This document shows positions 43,830 through 54,922 of a stretch of 64,000 bases of DNA, in pieces (position 1 is the first letter of the stretch; every line of letters starts with the position of its first letter). Both the position numbers and the translations under genes were made by a program. The notes under the pieces are model-generated. The model saw only the letters and a program-made list of their open reading frames with translations, was not told the DNA's origin and did no database searches. The DNA is from Pseudomonadota bacterium (GTDB lineage: Bacteria > Pseudomonadota > Alphaproteobacteria > Acetobacterales > Acetobacteraceae): NCBI GenBank assembly GCA_021805545.1, contig JAJZFB010000046.1:62001-126000 (forward strand), given 5' to 3'.

Positions 43830-44243
43830 ATGTTCAAGCAAATCTGCTTTTTCCGCAAACGCCCGGATATGACCATGGAGGAATTCATGGATTATTACGA
43901 GCACCAGCATTCCACCATGGCCCAGCGCATGGGGCTGAAACCCGCCATTCCCAACGCGGTGCGCTACGTGCGGCGCTACCTTAAGCCCGAAATGAACCCG
44001 GTGACCGGTGAATTCCACGATCCGGGCTATGATTGCCTCATGGAAATCTGGTGGAACAGCCGCGAGGATTTCGAAAACTCGCAGCGCATCATCAGCAGCC
44101 CGGAGCGCAAGCCCATTACCAGGGCGGATGAAGAGAGGCTTTTTGCCTCGCACGCCAATCCGGTCTGTTCCATTGTGGAATATGATTCGCCAATGGGGCC
44201 GAATGGCGAGGCGACCAGGGTTGAGGTTAAATACGGCGCGTAG
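43830..44243 (+). CDS. EthD domain protein
   Basis: 137 residues, dimeric alpha-beta barrel family. The MTMEEFMDYYEHQHSTMAQR region matches EthD. EthD proteins accompany oxygenase systems (first seen with ethyl tert-butyl ether cytochrome P450) and their chemistry is still unclear; here the partner is a Baeyer-Villiger-type monooxygenase. GGAGC precedes the ATG. It ends 7 bases before the convergent TetR gene. Confidence 0.85.
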   Translation: MFKQICFFRKRPDMTMEEFMDYYEHQHSTMAQRMGLKPAIPNAVRYVRRYLKPEMNPVTGEFHDPGYDCLMEIWWNSREDFENSQRIISSPERKPITRADEERLFASHANPVCSIVEYDSPMGPNGEATRVEVKYGA

Positions 44244-44250
44244 CCTGCCT

Positions 44251-44874
44251 TTATGGCATAATCCCGCGCGTTAAAATCTCCACCATCTGCGCGGCAATTT
44301 CCGCCGGTTGCAACCTTCCGCCTGGCTCGTGCCAGCGCGCGGTCCAGTTTAGCGCGCCGGCAAAGGCAAAGGCGGTCAGCTTCACATCCGCCACCTTGGC
44401 CGAGCCATCGGCCACGGCATCCTCGATCAGCTTGCGCAGGGCCTGGTCGATCTCGGCCTTCAGCGCGCGGAATGAGGGGCGGATTTCAGGCGCAAGCACC
44501 TCGTCTCCGGTGCGGATCACGCAACGGCTGAAATCATCCATGATGCATTCGCCATAACGGCGCAAAAAGCGCTTCAGCCGGTCCATGCCCGTGCCGGGCA
44601 GGCTGGCGCCCTCGCTCGCCGCCGCGCGCAACTGCTCCAGCCCAATGCGCATGCACTCAAACAGCACCTCATCCTTGGCGCCGAGATAATGGTAGATCAG
44701 CGGTTTGGAGATGCCCAAGGACGCCGCCACATCGTCCAGCGAGGTTTCGTGAAAACCGCGCTGGTTGAACATACGCACGGCGGCCAGCAGCACGGCCTCG
44801 CGCTTGGCCGCCCGCTCGCTTTCCCGCTGCTCCGCGGTGCGGAAGGGTGACGCCTTGGCGGCCATTTTATTCAT
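44251..44874 (-). CDS. TetR-family transcriptional regulator
   Basis: 207 residues. The N-terminal helix-turn-helix (AVLLAAVRMFNQRGFHETSL, then VAASLGISKPLIYHYLGAKD) is classical TetR. The C-terminal helices form the ligand pocket (FAGALNWTARWH). It is divergent from a beta-oxidation operon and has a promoter (TTGAGT, 16 bases, TATACT) overlapped by an 18-bp palindrome, so autorepression and control of the operon are expected. The inducer is probably an acyl-CoA (inference from context). ATG 44874 is preferred to an upstream in-frame start lying in the operator region. Confidence 0.93.
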   Translation of the reverse strand: MNKMAAKASPFRTAEQRESERAAKREAVLLAAVRMFNQRGFHETSLDDVAASLGISKPLIYHYLGAKDEVLFECMRIGLEQLRAAASEGASLPGTGMDRLKRFLRRYGECIMDDFSRCVIRTGDEVLAPEIRPSFRALKAEIDQALRKLIEDAVADGSAKVADVKLTAFAFAGALNWTARWHEPGGRLQPAEIAAQMVEILTRGIMP

Positions 44875-44901
44875 GCAAACACCTGCTCCATTCACTTGAC
44901 G

Positions 44902-44937
44902 AGTATAAACGGCCATGCCATTTACTCAAGAGTAAAT
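44902..44937. promoter_or_regulatory. tetR promoter and 18-bp palindromic operator
   Basis: ATTTACTC-AA-GAGTAAAT (44920-44937) is a perfect inverted repeat. It covers the -35 (TTGAGT, 44924-44929 complement) of a promoter for tetR whose -10 TATACT is at 44902-44907 complement, spacing 16. It ends 17 bases before the GTG of the acyl-CoA dehydrogenase gene, so it can repress both directions. A degenerate second site, ACTTGACGAGT, lies at 44894-44904. Confidence 0.75.
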
Positions 44938-44954
44938 AATCTACGAGGAAGTCA

Positions 44955-46082
44955 GTGGTTCTCAACGACACCCAGACAGCCATCCAGGACAGCATCCGCG
45001 ATTTCGCGCAGAACGAAATCCGCCCCAACAGCTTTGCCTATGAAGCCGCCAAGGGCTACCCGCCCGCCTTGTTCACCCGCCTGGCGGAAATGGGGCTGAT
45101 GGGCATGACCGCGCCGGAAGAAATTGGCGGCGCCGGGGCTGATTACGTGTCCTACGCCCTCGCCCTTATCGAGCTGGGGGCTGCCGACGGCGCGCTCTCC
45201 ACCATCGTTTCCATCCAGAACAGCCTGCTCATCAACGGCATCCTCACCTATGGGTCAGCGGCGCAGAAAGCCCGCTTCCTGCCAGAGCTGACCGCGGGCC
45301 GCATGATCGGCGCCTTCGCGCTGACGGAAGCCAATGCCGGGTCCGATGCCTCCGCCATTTCCACCCGCGCCACGCGCGTGGAAGGCGGCTGGAAGCTGAA
45401 TGGCGCCAAGCAGTTCATCACATCGGGCAAAATCGCGGGCGTAACCATGGTTTATGCCGTTACCGACCCGGCAGCCGGCAAGAAGGGCATTTCCGGCTTC
45501 CTCGTTCCAACGGAGAGCCCAGGTTACGTTGTCGATAAAGTGGAGCACAAGCTCGGCCAGGGCGCGTCCGACACATGCGCCATCCGGTTCGACGATGTGT
45601 TCGTGCCCGACGAGCTGCTGTTTGGCGGGCAAGGCCAGGGCTACAGGCTGGCCCTGTCCAACCTGGAGGTCGGGCGCATCGGCATTGCCGCGCAATGCAT
45701 CGGCATGGCGCAAGCGGCCATGGATATCGCCGTGGCCTATGCCAAGGACCGTTCCTCAATGGGCAAGCCCATTATCGAGCACCAGGCCGTCGGCTTCCGC
45801 CTCGCGGACCTCGCCGCCAAGCTGGAAGCAGCCAAGCAGCTCGTGCTGCATGCGGCATCCATGAAGGATGCCGAACTGCCCTGCCTCAAAGAGGCGTCCA
45901 TGGCCAAACTCGTCGCGTCCGAAACGGCGGAGCTTGTCTGCTCCGGCGCCATCCAGACGCTCGGCGGCTATGGCTACCTCGAAGAATTCGGCCTCGCCAA
46001 AATTTACCGCGACGTGCGTGTCTGCCAGATTTACGAAGGCACGTCCGATATTCAACGCATGGTCATCGCCCGCGCCCTCTAA
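44955..46082 (+). CDS. Acyl-CoA dehydrogenase
   Basis: 375 residues. It is the FAD enzyme of the first beta-oxidation step. FALTEANAGSDASAI and KQFITSGKIAGV are FAD/acyl-binding motifs, and YEGTSDIQRMVIAR at the end carries the catalytic Glu361. GTG start with GAGG six bases upstream. First gene of the TetR-controlled operon; electrons would pass to ETF, not encoded here. Short/branched-chain type is likely from the companions. Confidence 0.93.
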   Translation: MVLNDTQTAIQDSIRDFAQNEIRPNSFAYEAAKGYPPALFTRLAEMGLMGMTAPEEIGGAGADYVSYALALIELGAADGALSTIVSIQNSLLINGILTYGSAAQKARFLPELTAGRMIGAFALTEANAGSDASAISTRATRVEGGWKLNGAKQFITSGKIAGVTMVYAVTDPAAGKKGISGFLVPTESPGYVVDKVEHKLGQGASDTCAIRFDDVFVPDELLFGGQGQGYRLALSNLEVGRIGIAAQCIGMAQAAMDIAVAYAKDRSSMGKPIIEHQAVGFRLADLAAKLEAAKQLVLHAASMKDAELPCLKEASMAKLVASETAELVCSGAIQTLGGYGYLEEFGLAKIYRDVRVCQIYEGTSDIQRMVIARAL

Positions 46083-46099
46083 TTACCAGGAGCACTCCA

Positions 46100-47281
46100 A
46101 TGTCTGATGCTGTCGTCATTGCCTCTTATGCCCGCACCCCCATGGGCGGCTTCCAGGGCGCGTTCAGCTCTGTATCCTCTGTCGCGCTCGGCGCCACCGC
46201 CGTTAAAGCCGCCGTGGCGCGTGCCGGCGTGGCGCCCGAAGCCATCGACCGCGTTTACATGGGCTGCGTGCTGCCCGCCGGTCTTGGCCAGGCCCCTGCC
46301 CGCCAGGCAGCACTTGGCGCTGGCCTGCCCATCTCGGCCGAGGCCACCACGGTGAATAAAATGTGCGGCTCCGGCATGCAGGCCGCCATTATGGCGCATG
46401 ACGCGCTGCTGGCCGGTTCGGCGGATGTCATCGTCGCGGGCGGCATGGAGAGTATGACCAACGCGCCTTACCTTATGCCCAAGCACCGCGGCGGCGCGCG
46501 CATCGGCCACGATGTCATCAAGGACTCCATGATGCTGGACGGGCTGGAAGACGCCTACACCGCCGGCAAGCCCATGGGCGCCTTTGCCCAGGATACGGCG
46601 AATGAATACCAGATTGGCCGCGCCGAGCAGGATGAATACGCGCTGCGCTCGCTGCAGCGCGCCAAAGATGCCATCTCCTCCGGCGCCTTCGCCAAGGAAG
46701 TCGTGCCCGTTATGGTCCCCGGCAAGGCCGGTGAAGTGGCCGTTGCAACCGACGAGCAGCCCGGCAACGCCAAGCCGGACAAAATTCCCGGCCTCAAGCC
46801 CGCTTTCGCCAAGGACGGCACCATCACCGCAGCCAGCTCCGCCTCTATTTCCGACGGCGCCGCCGCCCTGGTGATGACCCGTGAATCGGTTGCCGACCAG
46901 AAGGGGCTGAAGAAGGTGGCGCGCATCGTTGCCCATGCGGCATACGCGCATGAGCCGTCCAAATTCGTCACCGCGCCCGTGTTCGCCATCCGCAAGGTGC
47001 TGGCCAAAACAGGCTGGAATGTCGCCGATGTCGATCTGTTCGAGGTGAACGAAGCCTTCGCCGTGGTCGCCATGATCGCCGCCAAGGAGCTGGATATTCC
47101 CGCTGAGAAGCTGAACGTGAATGGCGGCGCCACGGCGCTGGGCCATCCCATCGGCGCCTCGGGCGCGCGCATCATCGCCACGCTCATCGCGGCGCTGGAA
47201 AACCGTGGCGGCAAGCGCGGCATTGCCTCTTTGTGCATTGGCGGTGGCGAGGCCACGGCCATTGCCATCGAACTGATTTAA
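46100..47281 (+). CDS. Acetyl-CoA acetyltransferase/thiolase
   Basis: 393 residues. Cys89 (NKMCGSGMQA), His349 (GHPIGASGAR) and Cys379 (SLCIGGGEAT) are the active-site residues. The sequence is of the AtoB/acetoacetyl-CoA thiolase type, distinct from the other thiolase at 33-34 kb. It closes the beta-oxidation spiral in this operon. The ATG has GGAG in front and follows the dehydrogenase by 17 bases. Confidence 0.94.
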   Translation: MSDAVVIASYARTPMGGFQGAFSSVSSVALGATAVKAAVARAGVAPEAIDRVYMGCVLPAGLGQAPARQAALGAGLPISAEATTVNKMCGSGMQAAIMAHDALLAGSADVIVAGGMESMTNAPYLMPKHRGGARIGHDVIKDSMMLDGLEDAYTAGKPMGAFAQDTANEYQIGRAEQDEYALRSLQRAKDAISSGAFAKEVVPVMVPGKAGEVAVATDEQPGNAKPDKIPGLKPAFAKDGTITAASSASISDGAAALVMTRESVADQKGLKKVARIVAHAAYAHEPSKFVTAPVFAIRKVLAKTGWNVADVDLFEVNEAFAVVAMIAAKELDIPAEKLNVNGGATALGHPIGASGARIIATLIAALENRGGKRGIASLCIGGGEATAIAIELI

Positions 47282-47300
47282 GATACGGGGAAGCCTGCAC

Positions 47301-48062
47301 ATGGAACTCACGAACGTTGCCGCCATCGTCACCGGCGGCGCCTCTGGCCTGGGCGGCGCCACCGCCGAAATGCTGGCCGCAGGGGGCGCGAAAGTCGCCA
47401 TTTTCGACCTGAACGAGGAGCTGGGCCAGGCCCATGCCGCCAAAATCGGCGGCAAATTCTTCAAGGTGAACGTGGCCGATGACGCCTCCGCCGCCGAAGG
47501 CATTGCCGCCGCCGAGGCCGCGCATGGCGTGGCCCGCGTGCTGGTGAATTGCGCCGGCATCGTCGCCGCCGCCAAAACCGTGGGGCGCGACGCTACCCCG
47601 CACGCGCTGGATACATTCCGCCGCGTGATCGAGATCAACCTGATCGGCACCTTCAACGTCATCTCCAAATTCGCCGCCCGCGCCAGCACGCTGGAGCCGC
47701 TGGGCGAAGAGCGCGGCGTGATCATCAACACCGCCTCCGCCGCTGCGTATGATGGCCAGATCGGCCAGGCCGCCTACGCCGCTTCCAAGGGCGGCATCGT
47801 CGGCCTTACCCTGCCCGTGGCGCGCGACCTGTCGCAATTTGGCATCCGCGTGATGACCATAGCACCCGGTATTTTCTGGACGCCGATGATGAGCTCCATG
47901 CCCCCCGCCGTGCAGGAAGCTTTGGGCAAGCAGGTGCCGTTCCCCTCGCGCCTGGGCAAGCCGGAGGAATACGCGCTGCTGGTGCAGTCCATCATCGCCA
48001 ACCCGATGCTGAATGGCGAAGTCATCCGCCTGGATGGCGCCATCCGCATGGCGCCGAAATAA
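47301..48062 (+). CDS. HSD10-type 3-hydroxyacyl-CoA dehydrogenase (SDR)
   Basis: 253 residues. TGGASGLGGATAEML, then NCAGI, a Ser in NTASAAAYDG and YAASKGGI define the SDR core. The acyl-CoA-type SDR (HSD17B10/HCD2) similarity includes APGIFWTPMM and FPSRLGKPEEYA. It oxidises (3S)-hydroxyacyl-CoA, including 2-methyl-3-hydroxybutyryl-CoA in homologues. Its TAA overlaps the next ATG (TAATG). Confidence 0.9.
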   Translation: MELTNVAAIVTGGASGLGGATAEMLAAGGAKVAIFDLNEELGQAHAAKIGGKFFKVNVADDASAAEGIAAAEAAHGVARVLVNCAGIVAAAKTVGRDATPHALDTFRRVIEINLIGTFNVISKFAARASTLEPLGEERGVIINTASAAAYDGQIGQAAYAASKGGIVGLTLPVARDLSQFGIRVMTIAPGIFWTPMMSSMPPAVQEALGKQVPFPSRLGKPEEYALLVQSIIANPMLNGEVIRLDGAIRMAPK

Positions 48063-48853
48063 TGAGCGAGGACGCCCCAATCCTGCTGGCGCGCGAGAAC
48101 GGGATTGCGCGCATCACCCTCAACCGGCCGCAAGCGGGCAACGCCATCGACCTGCCTCTGGCCCGCGCATTATGGGACGCGGCCAATGAGGTTGACGAGG
48201 ATAACAGCATCCGCGTTGTCACCCTTACCGGCGCGGGCAAGCTGTTCTGCGGTGGCGGCGATGTCGGCGCCTTCGCCAATGCCGGTGAGCGTTTCTCCAC
48301 ATTGCTGAAAGAGCTGACGGGCTATGTGCACAGCGCCATCGCGCGTTTTGCACGTATGAACAAGCCGATGGTCACCATCATCAATGGGCCAGCGGCCGGT
48401 GCCGGGTTTAATCTCTCGCTCATGGGAGATATCGCCATCGCCGCGCAATCCGCGCATTTCACCACGGCCTATACGGGCATCGGCCTCACGCCCGATGGCG
48501 GCGCCACCTGGCTGCTGCCGCGCCTGGTGGGGCTGCGCCGCGCGCAGGAGATCATCCTGCTCAACAAGCGCGTTTCCGCCACCGAAGCCGCCGAGATCGG
48601 CATGATTACCAAAGCCGTGCCGGACGAGACCCTGGCTGAAGAAGCTGAGGCGATCGCCGTGAAGCTGGCCAACGGCGCCACCCGCGCCCTGGGCCGTACC
48701 CGCAACCTGCTGAATGCCGGGTTTGAGACCGCGCTGGAAACCCAGCTTGAGCTGGAAGCCCGTTCCATCGCCGCCTCGGGCCGCGGCCCGGAAGGCCGCG
48801 AGGGTGTCGCCGCCTTCCTCGCCAAACGCAAACCAAACTTCCGCGCCCAATAA
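48062..48853 (+). CDS. Crotonase-family enzyme, PaaG-like enoyl-CoA isomerase
   Basis: 263 residues. The oxyanion-hole loops FCGGGDVGAF and GPAAGAGFNLSL are present, but the two catalytic glutamates of hydratases are absent. Instead GLTPDGGATWLLPR carries Asp145 as in PaaG-type isomerases (GLxPDxGGTWLLPR). It should shift double bonds (2,3- to 3,4-) of enoyl-CoA. A hydratase follows, so the two probably handle unsaturated intermediates. Confidence 0.85.
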   Translation: MSEDAPILLARENGIARITLNRPQAGNAIDLPLARALWDAANEVDEDNSIRVVTLTGAGKLFCGGGDVGAFANAGERFSTLLKELTGYVHSAIARFARMNKPMVTIINGPAAGAGFNLSLMGDIAIAAQSAHFTTAYTGIGLTPDGGATWLLPRLVGLRRAQEIILLNKRVSATEAAEIGMITKAVPDETLAEEAEAIAVKLANGATRALGRTRNLLNAGFETALETQLELEARSIAASGRGPEGREGVAAFLAKRKPNFRAQ

Positions 48854-48872
48854 TCCCGTAAGGAGATTGAAC

Positions 48873-50650
<1,778 letters not shown>

Positions 50651-50658
50651 CCAGGCAC

Positions 50659-50691
50659 CACCGCGCGGGACACACCATGATCCGCGCGGTG
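50659..50691. terminator. Hairpin between convergent operons
   Basis: CACCGCGCGG and CCGCGCGGTG form a 10-bp perfect stem around a 13-nt loop. T tracts are poor on both sides, but position between two stop codons supports a terminator. Confidence 0.5.
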
Positions 50692-50707
50692 CAATCGCCA
50701 GACGGTT

Positions 50708-52186
50708 TCAGAACTTCATCGAGAACGGGTCGCGCTTATCGCCCGAGAAATCGATGAACACGTTTTTGGTCTGGGTGAATTCCAGAATCCCCGCCTCGCC
50801 GCGCACGCGGCCAAAGCCGGATTCCTTCATACCGCCAAACGGCGCCTGCGGGGCGGCCACGCGGTAGGTGTTCACCCACACCACGCCAGATTTAATGGCG
50901 CGCATCATCCGCATGCAGCGGCTGATATTCTCCGACCACACACCGCTGGCCAGCCCATAAGGCGTGTCGTTGGCAATCCGCACGGCCTCTTCTTCATCCG
51001 TGAACGGAATGATCGAGAGCACCGGCCCGAAAATTTCCTCGGCGGCCACTTTCATATCGTTGCGCACATCGGCAAAGATGGTCGGCTGGATAAAGAAGCC
51101 TTTTTCCAGCCCCGGCCCTTCAGCGCGCCCGCCGCCAGCCACAAGCCGCGCGCCATCGCCCTTGGCAGCCTCGATGAAGGAAAGAATCTTGTTGAATTGC
51201 GGCTCATTCGCCGCCGTGCCCATTTCCGTCTCGGCCAAACGCGGGTCGCCCATGCGGATTTGCGCCGCGCGCTGCGCCAGGCCTTCCACCATGCGGCCGT
51301 ACACACCGCGCTGCACCAGCAGGCGCGAACCGGCAATGCAGGTCTGCCCCGTGGCGCCAAAAATACCTGCCAGCGCGCCAATCAGCGCGCGGTCGAAATC
51401 GCAATCATCGAACACGATGTTGGGCGATTTCCCGCCCAGCTCCATTGTCACCGGTTTCAGGTTTTCACCCGCCACGGCGGCAATCTTGCGGCCCACGCCG
51501 GGGCTGCCGGTAAAGCTGATTTTATCCACGCCCTTGCTGCTGGTCAGCGCGGCACCCACATCGCCCGCGCCGGTAACAACCTGCACCACACCGGCGGGAA
51601 ACCCCGCCTTCTCGCAAATGCGCGCAATTTCCAGCGTGGTAACAGAGGCATGTTCGCTGGGTTTGATGATAACGCAATTACCCGCCGCCAGTGCCGCCGG
51701 CAGCGTGTTGGTGAGAATGGCCACGGGCGAATTCCACGCCGTTACCGTAGCCACCACGCCATACGGCACGCGGATGGCGAAATCGATCGTGTCTTTCTGG
51801 TCCAGCGGCACCACATCGCCATGCATTTTGTCGGCCCAGCCCGCATAGTAGCGGAAGATGCGCGCGGCATAGCCCATCTGGCTATGGGTTTCGCGAATCA
51901 CCTTGCCATTATCAGTGGTTTCCAGCAGCGCCATGCGGTTCGCATCTGCATCCAGCAAATCCGCAGCCTTGTTCAGCAGCCTGGCGCGCTCGCCGGGTGT
52001 GGTCTTGCTCCACATAGTGTCAAAGGCCCGCCGCGCCGCCGCGATGGCCTCTTCCACATCCCCCACCGAGGCCACGGGCACAATGCCATGCACCTCCTGG
52101 TTATAAGGGTTTATGGCTGGCATGGTGGCGCCGTTGGCGGCATCGCGCCATTTGCCGTCGATGAAGAGCTGGTAGGTCTGTGTCAT
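50708..52186 (-). CDS. Aldehyde dehydrogenase
   Basis: 492 residues. NAD(P)+-dependent oxidation of an aldehyde to acid. The catalytic Cys is in GATGQTCIAGSR and the general-base Glu in TMELGGKSPNIVF; TGSPGVGRKIA and WVNTYRVAAPQAPFGGMKESG are further family blocks. Start ATG 52186 fits the family; the longer frame upstream overlaps the preceding gene. Probable substrate is an aldehyde derived from a lactone or ThDP-lyase reaction (inference). Last gene of the minus-strand operon. Confidence 0.94.
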   Translation of the reverse strand: MTQTYQLFIDGKWRDAANGATMPAINPYNQEVHGIVPVASVGDVEEAIAAARRAFDTMWSKTTPGERARLLNKAADLLDADANRMALLETTDNGKVIRETHSQMGYAARIFRYYAGWADKMHGDVVPLDQKDTIDFAIRVPYGVVATVTAWNSPVAILTNTLPAALAAGNCVIIKPSEHASVTTLEIARICEKAGFPAGVVQVVTGAGDVGAALTSSKGVDKISFTGSPGVGRKIAAVAGENLKPVTMELGGKSPNIVFDDCDFDRALIGALAGIFGATGQTCIAGSRLLVQRGVYGRMVEGLAQRAAQIRMGDPRLAETEMGTAANEPQFNKILSFIEAAKGDGARLVAGGGRAEGPGLEKGFFIQPTIFADVRNDMKVAAEEIFGPVLSIIPFTDEEEAVRIANDTPYGLASGVWSENISRCMRMMRAIKSGVVWVNTYRVAAPQAPFGGMKESGFGRVRGEAGILEFTQTKNVFIDFSGDKRDPFSMKF

Positions 52187-52200
52187 GCTAAAATCTCCAA

Positions 52201-53031
52201 CTACGCAGTTTTCGTGCGCACGGTAGCGGTCATGGTCTTGGCCTCGCCCTGCTGGGTCCAAACATTGGCGCCTTCGGCCGTTGGCGCGCCGCACACATAA
52301 AGCGGCACGCCATCAAAAGCCGGTTGCTGGCCACGGAAATCAAACCCCGTAATGGGCGCGCTGAGCCTGGCCGCGGCCAGGCGGATGAGCAGCGTGGCCT
52401 GTAACGGGCCATGCACCACCAAAGCGGGGTAGGCTTCCTCGCCCATGGCATAAGGCCGGTCGTAATGGATGCGGTGGCCGTTCATGGTAAGGGCGGAATA
52501 GCGGAACAGCAGCACGGAATCAGGGTTTACCAGCTCCACCCAGGGCGCGGCGGGGGCAGGTGCCGCAAGCGGGGCCGGCATCATGCCCGAAGCTGGCTCG
52601 CGGTACACAAGGTCCTGCTCTTCCGCAACCGCCACGCCCTCGCCCGCATCCAGCTCGTGCCGCACGGTTACAAAAACCAGCGTGCCGGTGCGGCCGGTTT
52701 TTTCTGAAACCGCGGTGATGGTGGAAGTGCGCGTAACCTGCGCGCCCAGGCGCAGGGGCTTGAGGAATTGCAGCCGCCCGCCAGCCCACATGCGGCGCGG
52801 CAGGGGCACGGGCGGCAGGAAGCCCCCCTTGGCGGGGTGGCCGTCTGGCCCCAGCCCGGCTGGCGGCTTCACGTCCCAGAAATACAGCCAATGGTGCAGC
52901 AGGGGCATGTCATCCCCGGCCTTCAGCCCGCCTTCGCCGCCCAACGCCACGCTCAGCGCGTTGCTGCGCGCGGGTTCCAGCACATCGGTCACGCTCTGGC
53001 TGCGCCCCACCCAATCGTCGAATTCGCTCAC
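52201..53031 (-). CDS. HTD2/MaoC-type acyl-CoA dehydratase (mesaconyl-C4-CoA hydratase-like)
   Basis: 276 residues, two hot-dog modules. The N-terminal half (DDWVGRSQSVTDVLEPARSN, LLHHWLYFWD) and the C-terminal LLFRYSALTMNGHRIHYDRP with VVHGPLQATLLIRLA match the HTD2/mesaconyl-C4-CoA hydratase group. It would hydrate or dehydrate a small enoyl-CoA. The start is GTG 53031 with GAGG nine bases before it; no in-frame ATG gives the family N-terminus. Confidence 0.85.
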   Translation of the reverse strand: MSEFDDWVGRSQSVTDVLEPARSNALSVALGGEGGLKAGDDMPLLHHWLYFWDVKPPAGLGPDGHPAKGGFLPPVPLPRRMWAGGRLQFLKPLRLGAQVTRTSTITAVSEKTGRTGTLVFVTVRHELDAGEGVAVAEEQDLVYREPASGMMPAPLAAPAPAAPWVELVNPDSVLLFRYSALTMNGHRIHYDRPYAMGEEAYPALVVHGPLQATLLIRLAAARLSAPITGFDFRGQQPAFDGVPLYVCGAPTAEGANVWTQQGEAKTMTATVRTKTA

Positions 53032-53074
53032 GCCATTCTTCCTCGTTCTAATGGTACTTGCGCGTACCGCTCTG

Positions 53075-54013
53075 TTAACCGCGCTGGTGCAGCAAGCGCA
53101 AGCCCGGGCGCGGCCACTCCACCGCAATCAACAGCCCGGTGCCGGAAACGGTAATGTAGGCCGTCCTCATATCCGCCCCGCCAAAACAGATATTGGTGCA
53201 ATACGGCTCCGGGCCTTCCCAGTATTCCAGCTTTTCGCCCTGGGGCGAAAACACGGTAATGCCGCCCGTTACCAGCGTGGCCACGCAGATATTGCCGTTT
53301 TCCTCCAGCGCCATGGAATCAAAACGCTGATACCCCGTGGCCTGCCCCACCAGCGTGCCGCCATTGGGCGAGGGCCAGGGCTGCTTTGCCACCTCGCCAC
53401 GCCCGGTGATGGGCCAATGCCACAAGCGGCCGGTTTCGGTCTCCGACACGTAAAGCGTCTTTTCATCGGGCGAGAGGCCGCAGCCATTGGGCGTGACCAT
53501 GGGGAACACGGCCTGGCGGATGTAAGAGCCATCGGCGGCGGCATGGTACACAGCGCCGCAATCCATCTGCCGCCCATAGGTTTTGCCATGGTCGGTAAAC
53601 CACATATCGCCCTTGGCGTCGAAACAGATGTCGTTCGGCCCGTTAATGGGCACGCCCTCGCAATGGGTGTAGAGCGTGGTGCTCTTGCCCGTGGCCAAAT
53701 TAACGCGCTGGATGGAGCCGCCGGTGTAATTATCGGCGCGGCCATGCGGGCGCTTATAGCCGTTATCCTGGGTAATCCAGTTAAACCCGCCATTATTGCA
53801 AACATAGGCCGCGCCATCCGGGCCAATCGCCGCGCCATTCGGCCCGCCGCCCAGCTCGGCGGCCACTTCCTTGGTGCCATCCGGCTTCACGCGGATCAGC
53901 CTGCCGCCTTTAATCTCCACCACCAGCACCGAGCCATCTTTCATGGCAATGGGGCCTTCGGGAAATTCCAGCCCATCGGTGACAATGCGGTAATCCAGCT
54001 TGCGCGTCTGCAT
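53075..54013 (-). CDS. SMP-30/gluconolactonase-family lactone hydrolase
   Basis: 312 residues, six-bladed beta-propeller. Metal-ligand positions are visible in GLEFPEGPI (Glu), INGPNDICFDAKGDMWFTD (Asn) and FDSMALEENGNI (Asp). The family hydrolyses sugar or other lactones. In this cluster a lactone made by the Baeyer-Villiger-type monooxygenase would be a natural substrate (inference). No signal peptide is seen, so it acts in the cytoplasm. Confidence 0.88.
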   Translation of the reverse strand: MQTRKLDYRIVTDGLEFPEGPIAMKDGSVLVVEIKGGRLIRVKPDGTKEVAAELGGGPNGAAIGPDGAAYVCNNGGFNWITQDNGYKRPHGRADNYTGGSIQRVNLATGKSTTLYTHCEGVPINGPNDICFDAKGDMWFTDHGKTYGRQMDCGAVYHAAADGSYIRQAVFPMVTPNGCGLSPDEKTLYVSETETGRLWHWPITGRGEVAKQPWPSPNGGTLVGQATGYQRFDSMALEENGNICVATLVTGGITVFSPQGEKLEYWEGPEPYCTNICFGGADMRTAYITVSGTGLLIAVEWPRPGLRLLHQRG

Positions 54014-54033
54014 GTTTCCTCGCTCCTGTTCTG

Positions 54034-54915
54034 TTATTTGCGGTCCACCAGCTCGATGATCGCGGGGAAGTATTTCGCGCCAATCCCGGCATCCACCGCC
54101 GCCTGGTAATAGGTGGCGGCCAGCTTGCCCAGCCTGGCATCAACACCCATCTGCGCGGCCAAATCCAGCGTGTAGCCAAGGTCTTTCAGCGCATAATGCG
54201 AGGGAAAGGCTTTTTCAGGAAATTCGCGCGGCGCCATGGCTTTTTTGCCATGGTTTTGCAGCGCGAATGAATTGCCCGAGCCAAGCCCCACCGCCTCGAT
54301 CAATTTTTCCGCCGTCACCCCCGCGCGCTCGGCCACCACCATCATCTCGGCAATGGCCGCCACCTGCTCAAACAACAAGGTATTATTGATGAGCTTCACC
54401 ACCTGCCCGCAGCCAACCTCGCCGCATAGCGTAACGTCCGAGCCCATATAGCCCAGCAGCGGCGCGATGCGCGCGAATAAATCCTCGCTGGCGCCAACCA
54501 TGATGGAGAGCGTGCCGTCAATCGCCGCCTGGCGCGTGCGGGCCACCGGCGCATCGGCAAAACCTATGCTAAATTCAGCAAGTTTTGCCGCCACCACGCG
54601 CGCGTCCGCCACGGCGGTGGTGGAAAGGTCCACCACAATGGTGCCCGGCCTGGCGTGTTGGGCAATCTCATCGCACACCGCCGCCACCTGCTTGCCGCCG
54701 GGCAGAGAGAGGAAGATAATTTCCGCCCGCTTCGCCACATCCGCCACCGCACTAGCAGCAATGGCGCCAGAGGCCACCTGCGCCGCCACGGCATCCGCCA
54801 CCATGTCGAACACATGCACCGGGGCGTTATGCTTCTTCACCACATTGCGGCACATGCCGCCGCCCATCACGCCAAGGCCGATAAACCCAAGCACAGATGC
54901 CTGTTCACTCATCAT
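54034..54915 (-). CDS. Beta-hydroxyacid dehydrogenase (3-hydroxyisobutyrate dehydrogenase family)
   Basis: 293 residues (ATG at 54912 is also possible and better spaced from AGGAG). The N-terminal GFIGLGVMGGGM is the dinucleotide loop. DAPVARTRQAAIDGTLSIMVG is substrate-binding and GQVVKLINN contains the catalytic Lys. It oxidises a 3-hydroxyacid to the semialdehyde; the aldehyde dehydrogenase downstream could take the next step. Confidence 0.88.
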   Translation of the reverse strand: MMSEQASVLGFIGLGVMGGGMCRNVVKKHNAPVHVFDMVADAVAAQVASGAIAASAVADVAKRAEIIFLSLPGGKQVAAVCDEIAQHARPGTIVVDLSTTAVADARVVAAKLAEFSIGFADAPVARTRQAAIDGTLSIMVGASEDLFARIAPLLGYMGSDVTLCGEVGCGQVVKLINNTLLFEQVAAIAEMMVVAERAGVTAEKLIEAVGLGSGNSFALQNHGKKAMAPREFPEKAFPSHYALKDLGYTLDLAAQMGVDARLGKLAATYYQAAVDAGIGAKYFPAIIELVDRK

Positions 54916-54922
54916 CCGCTCC

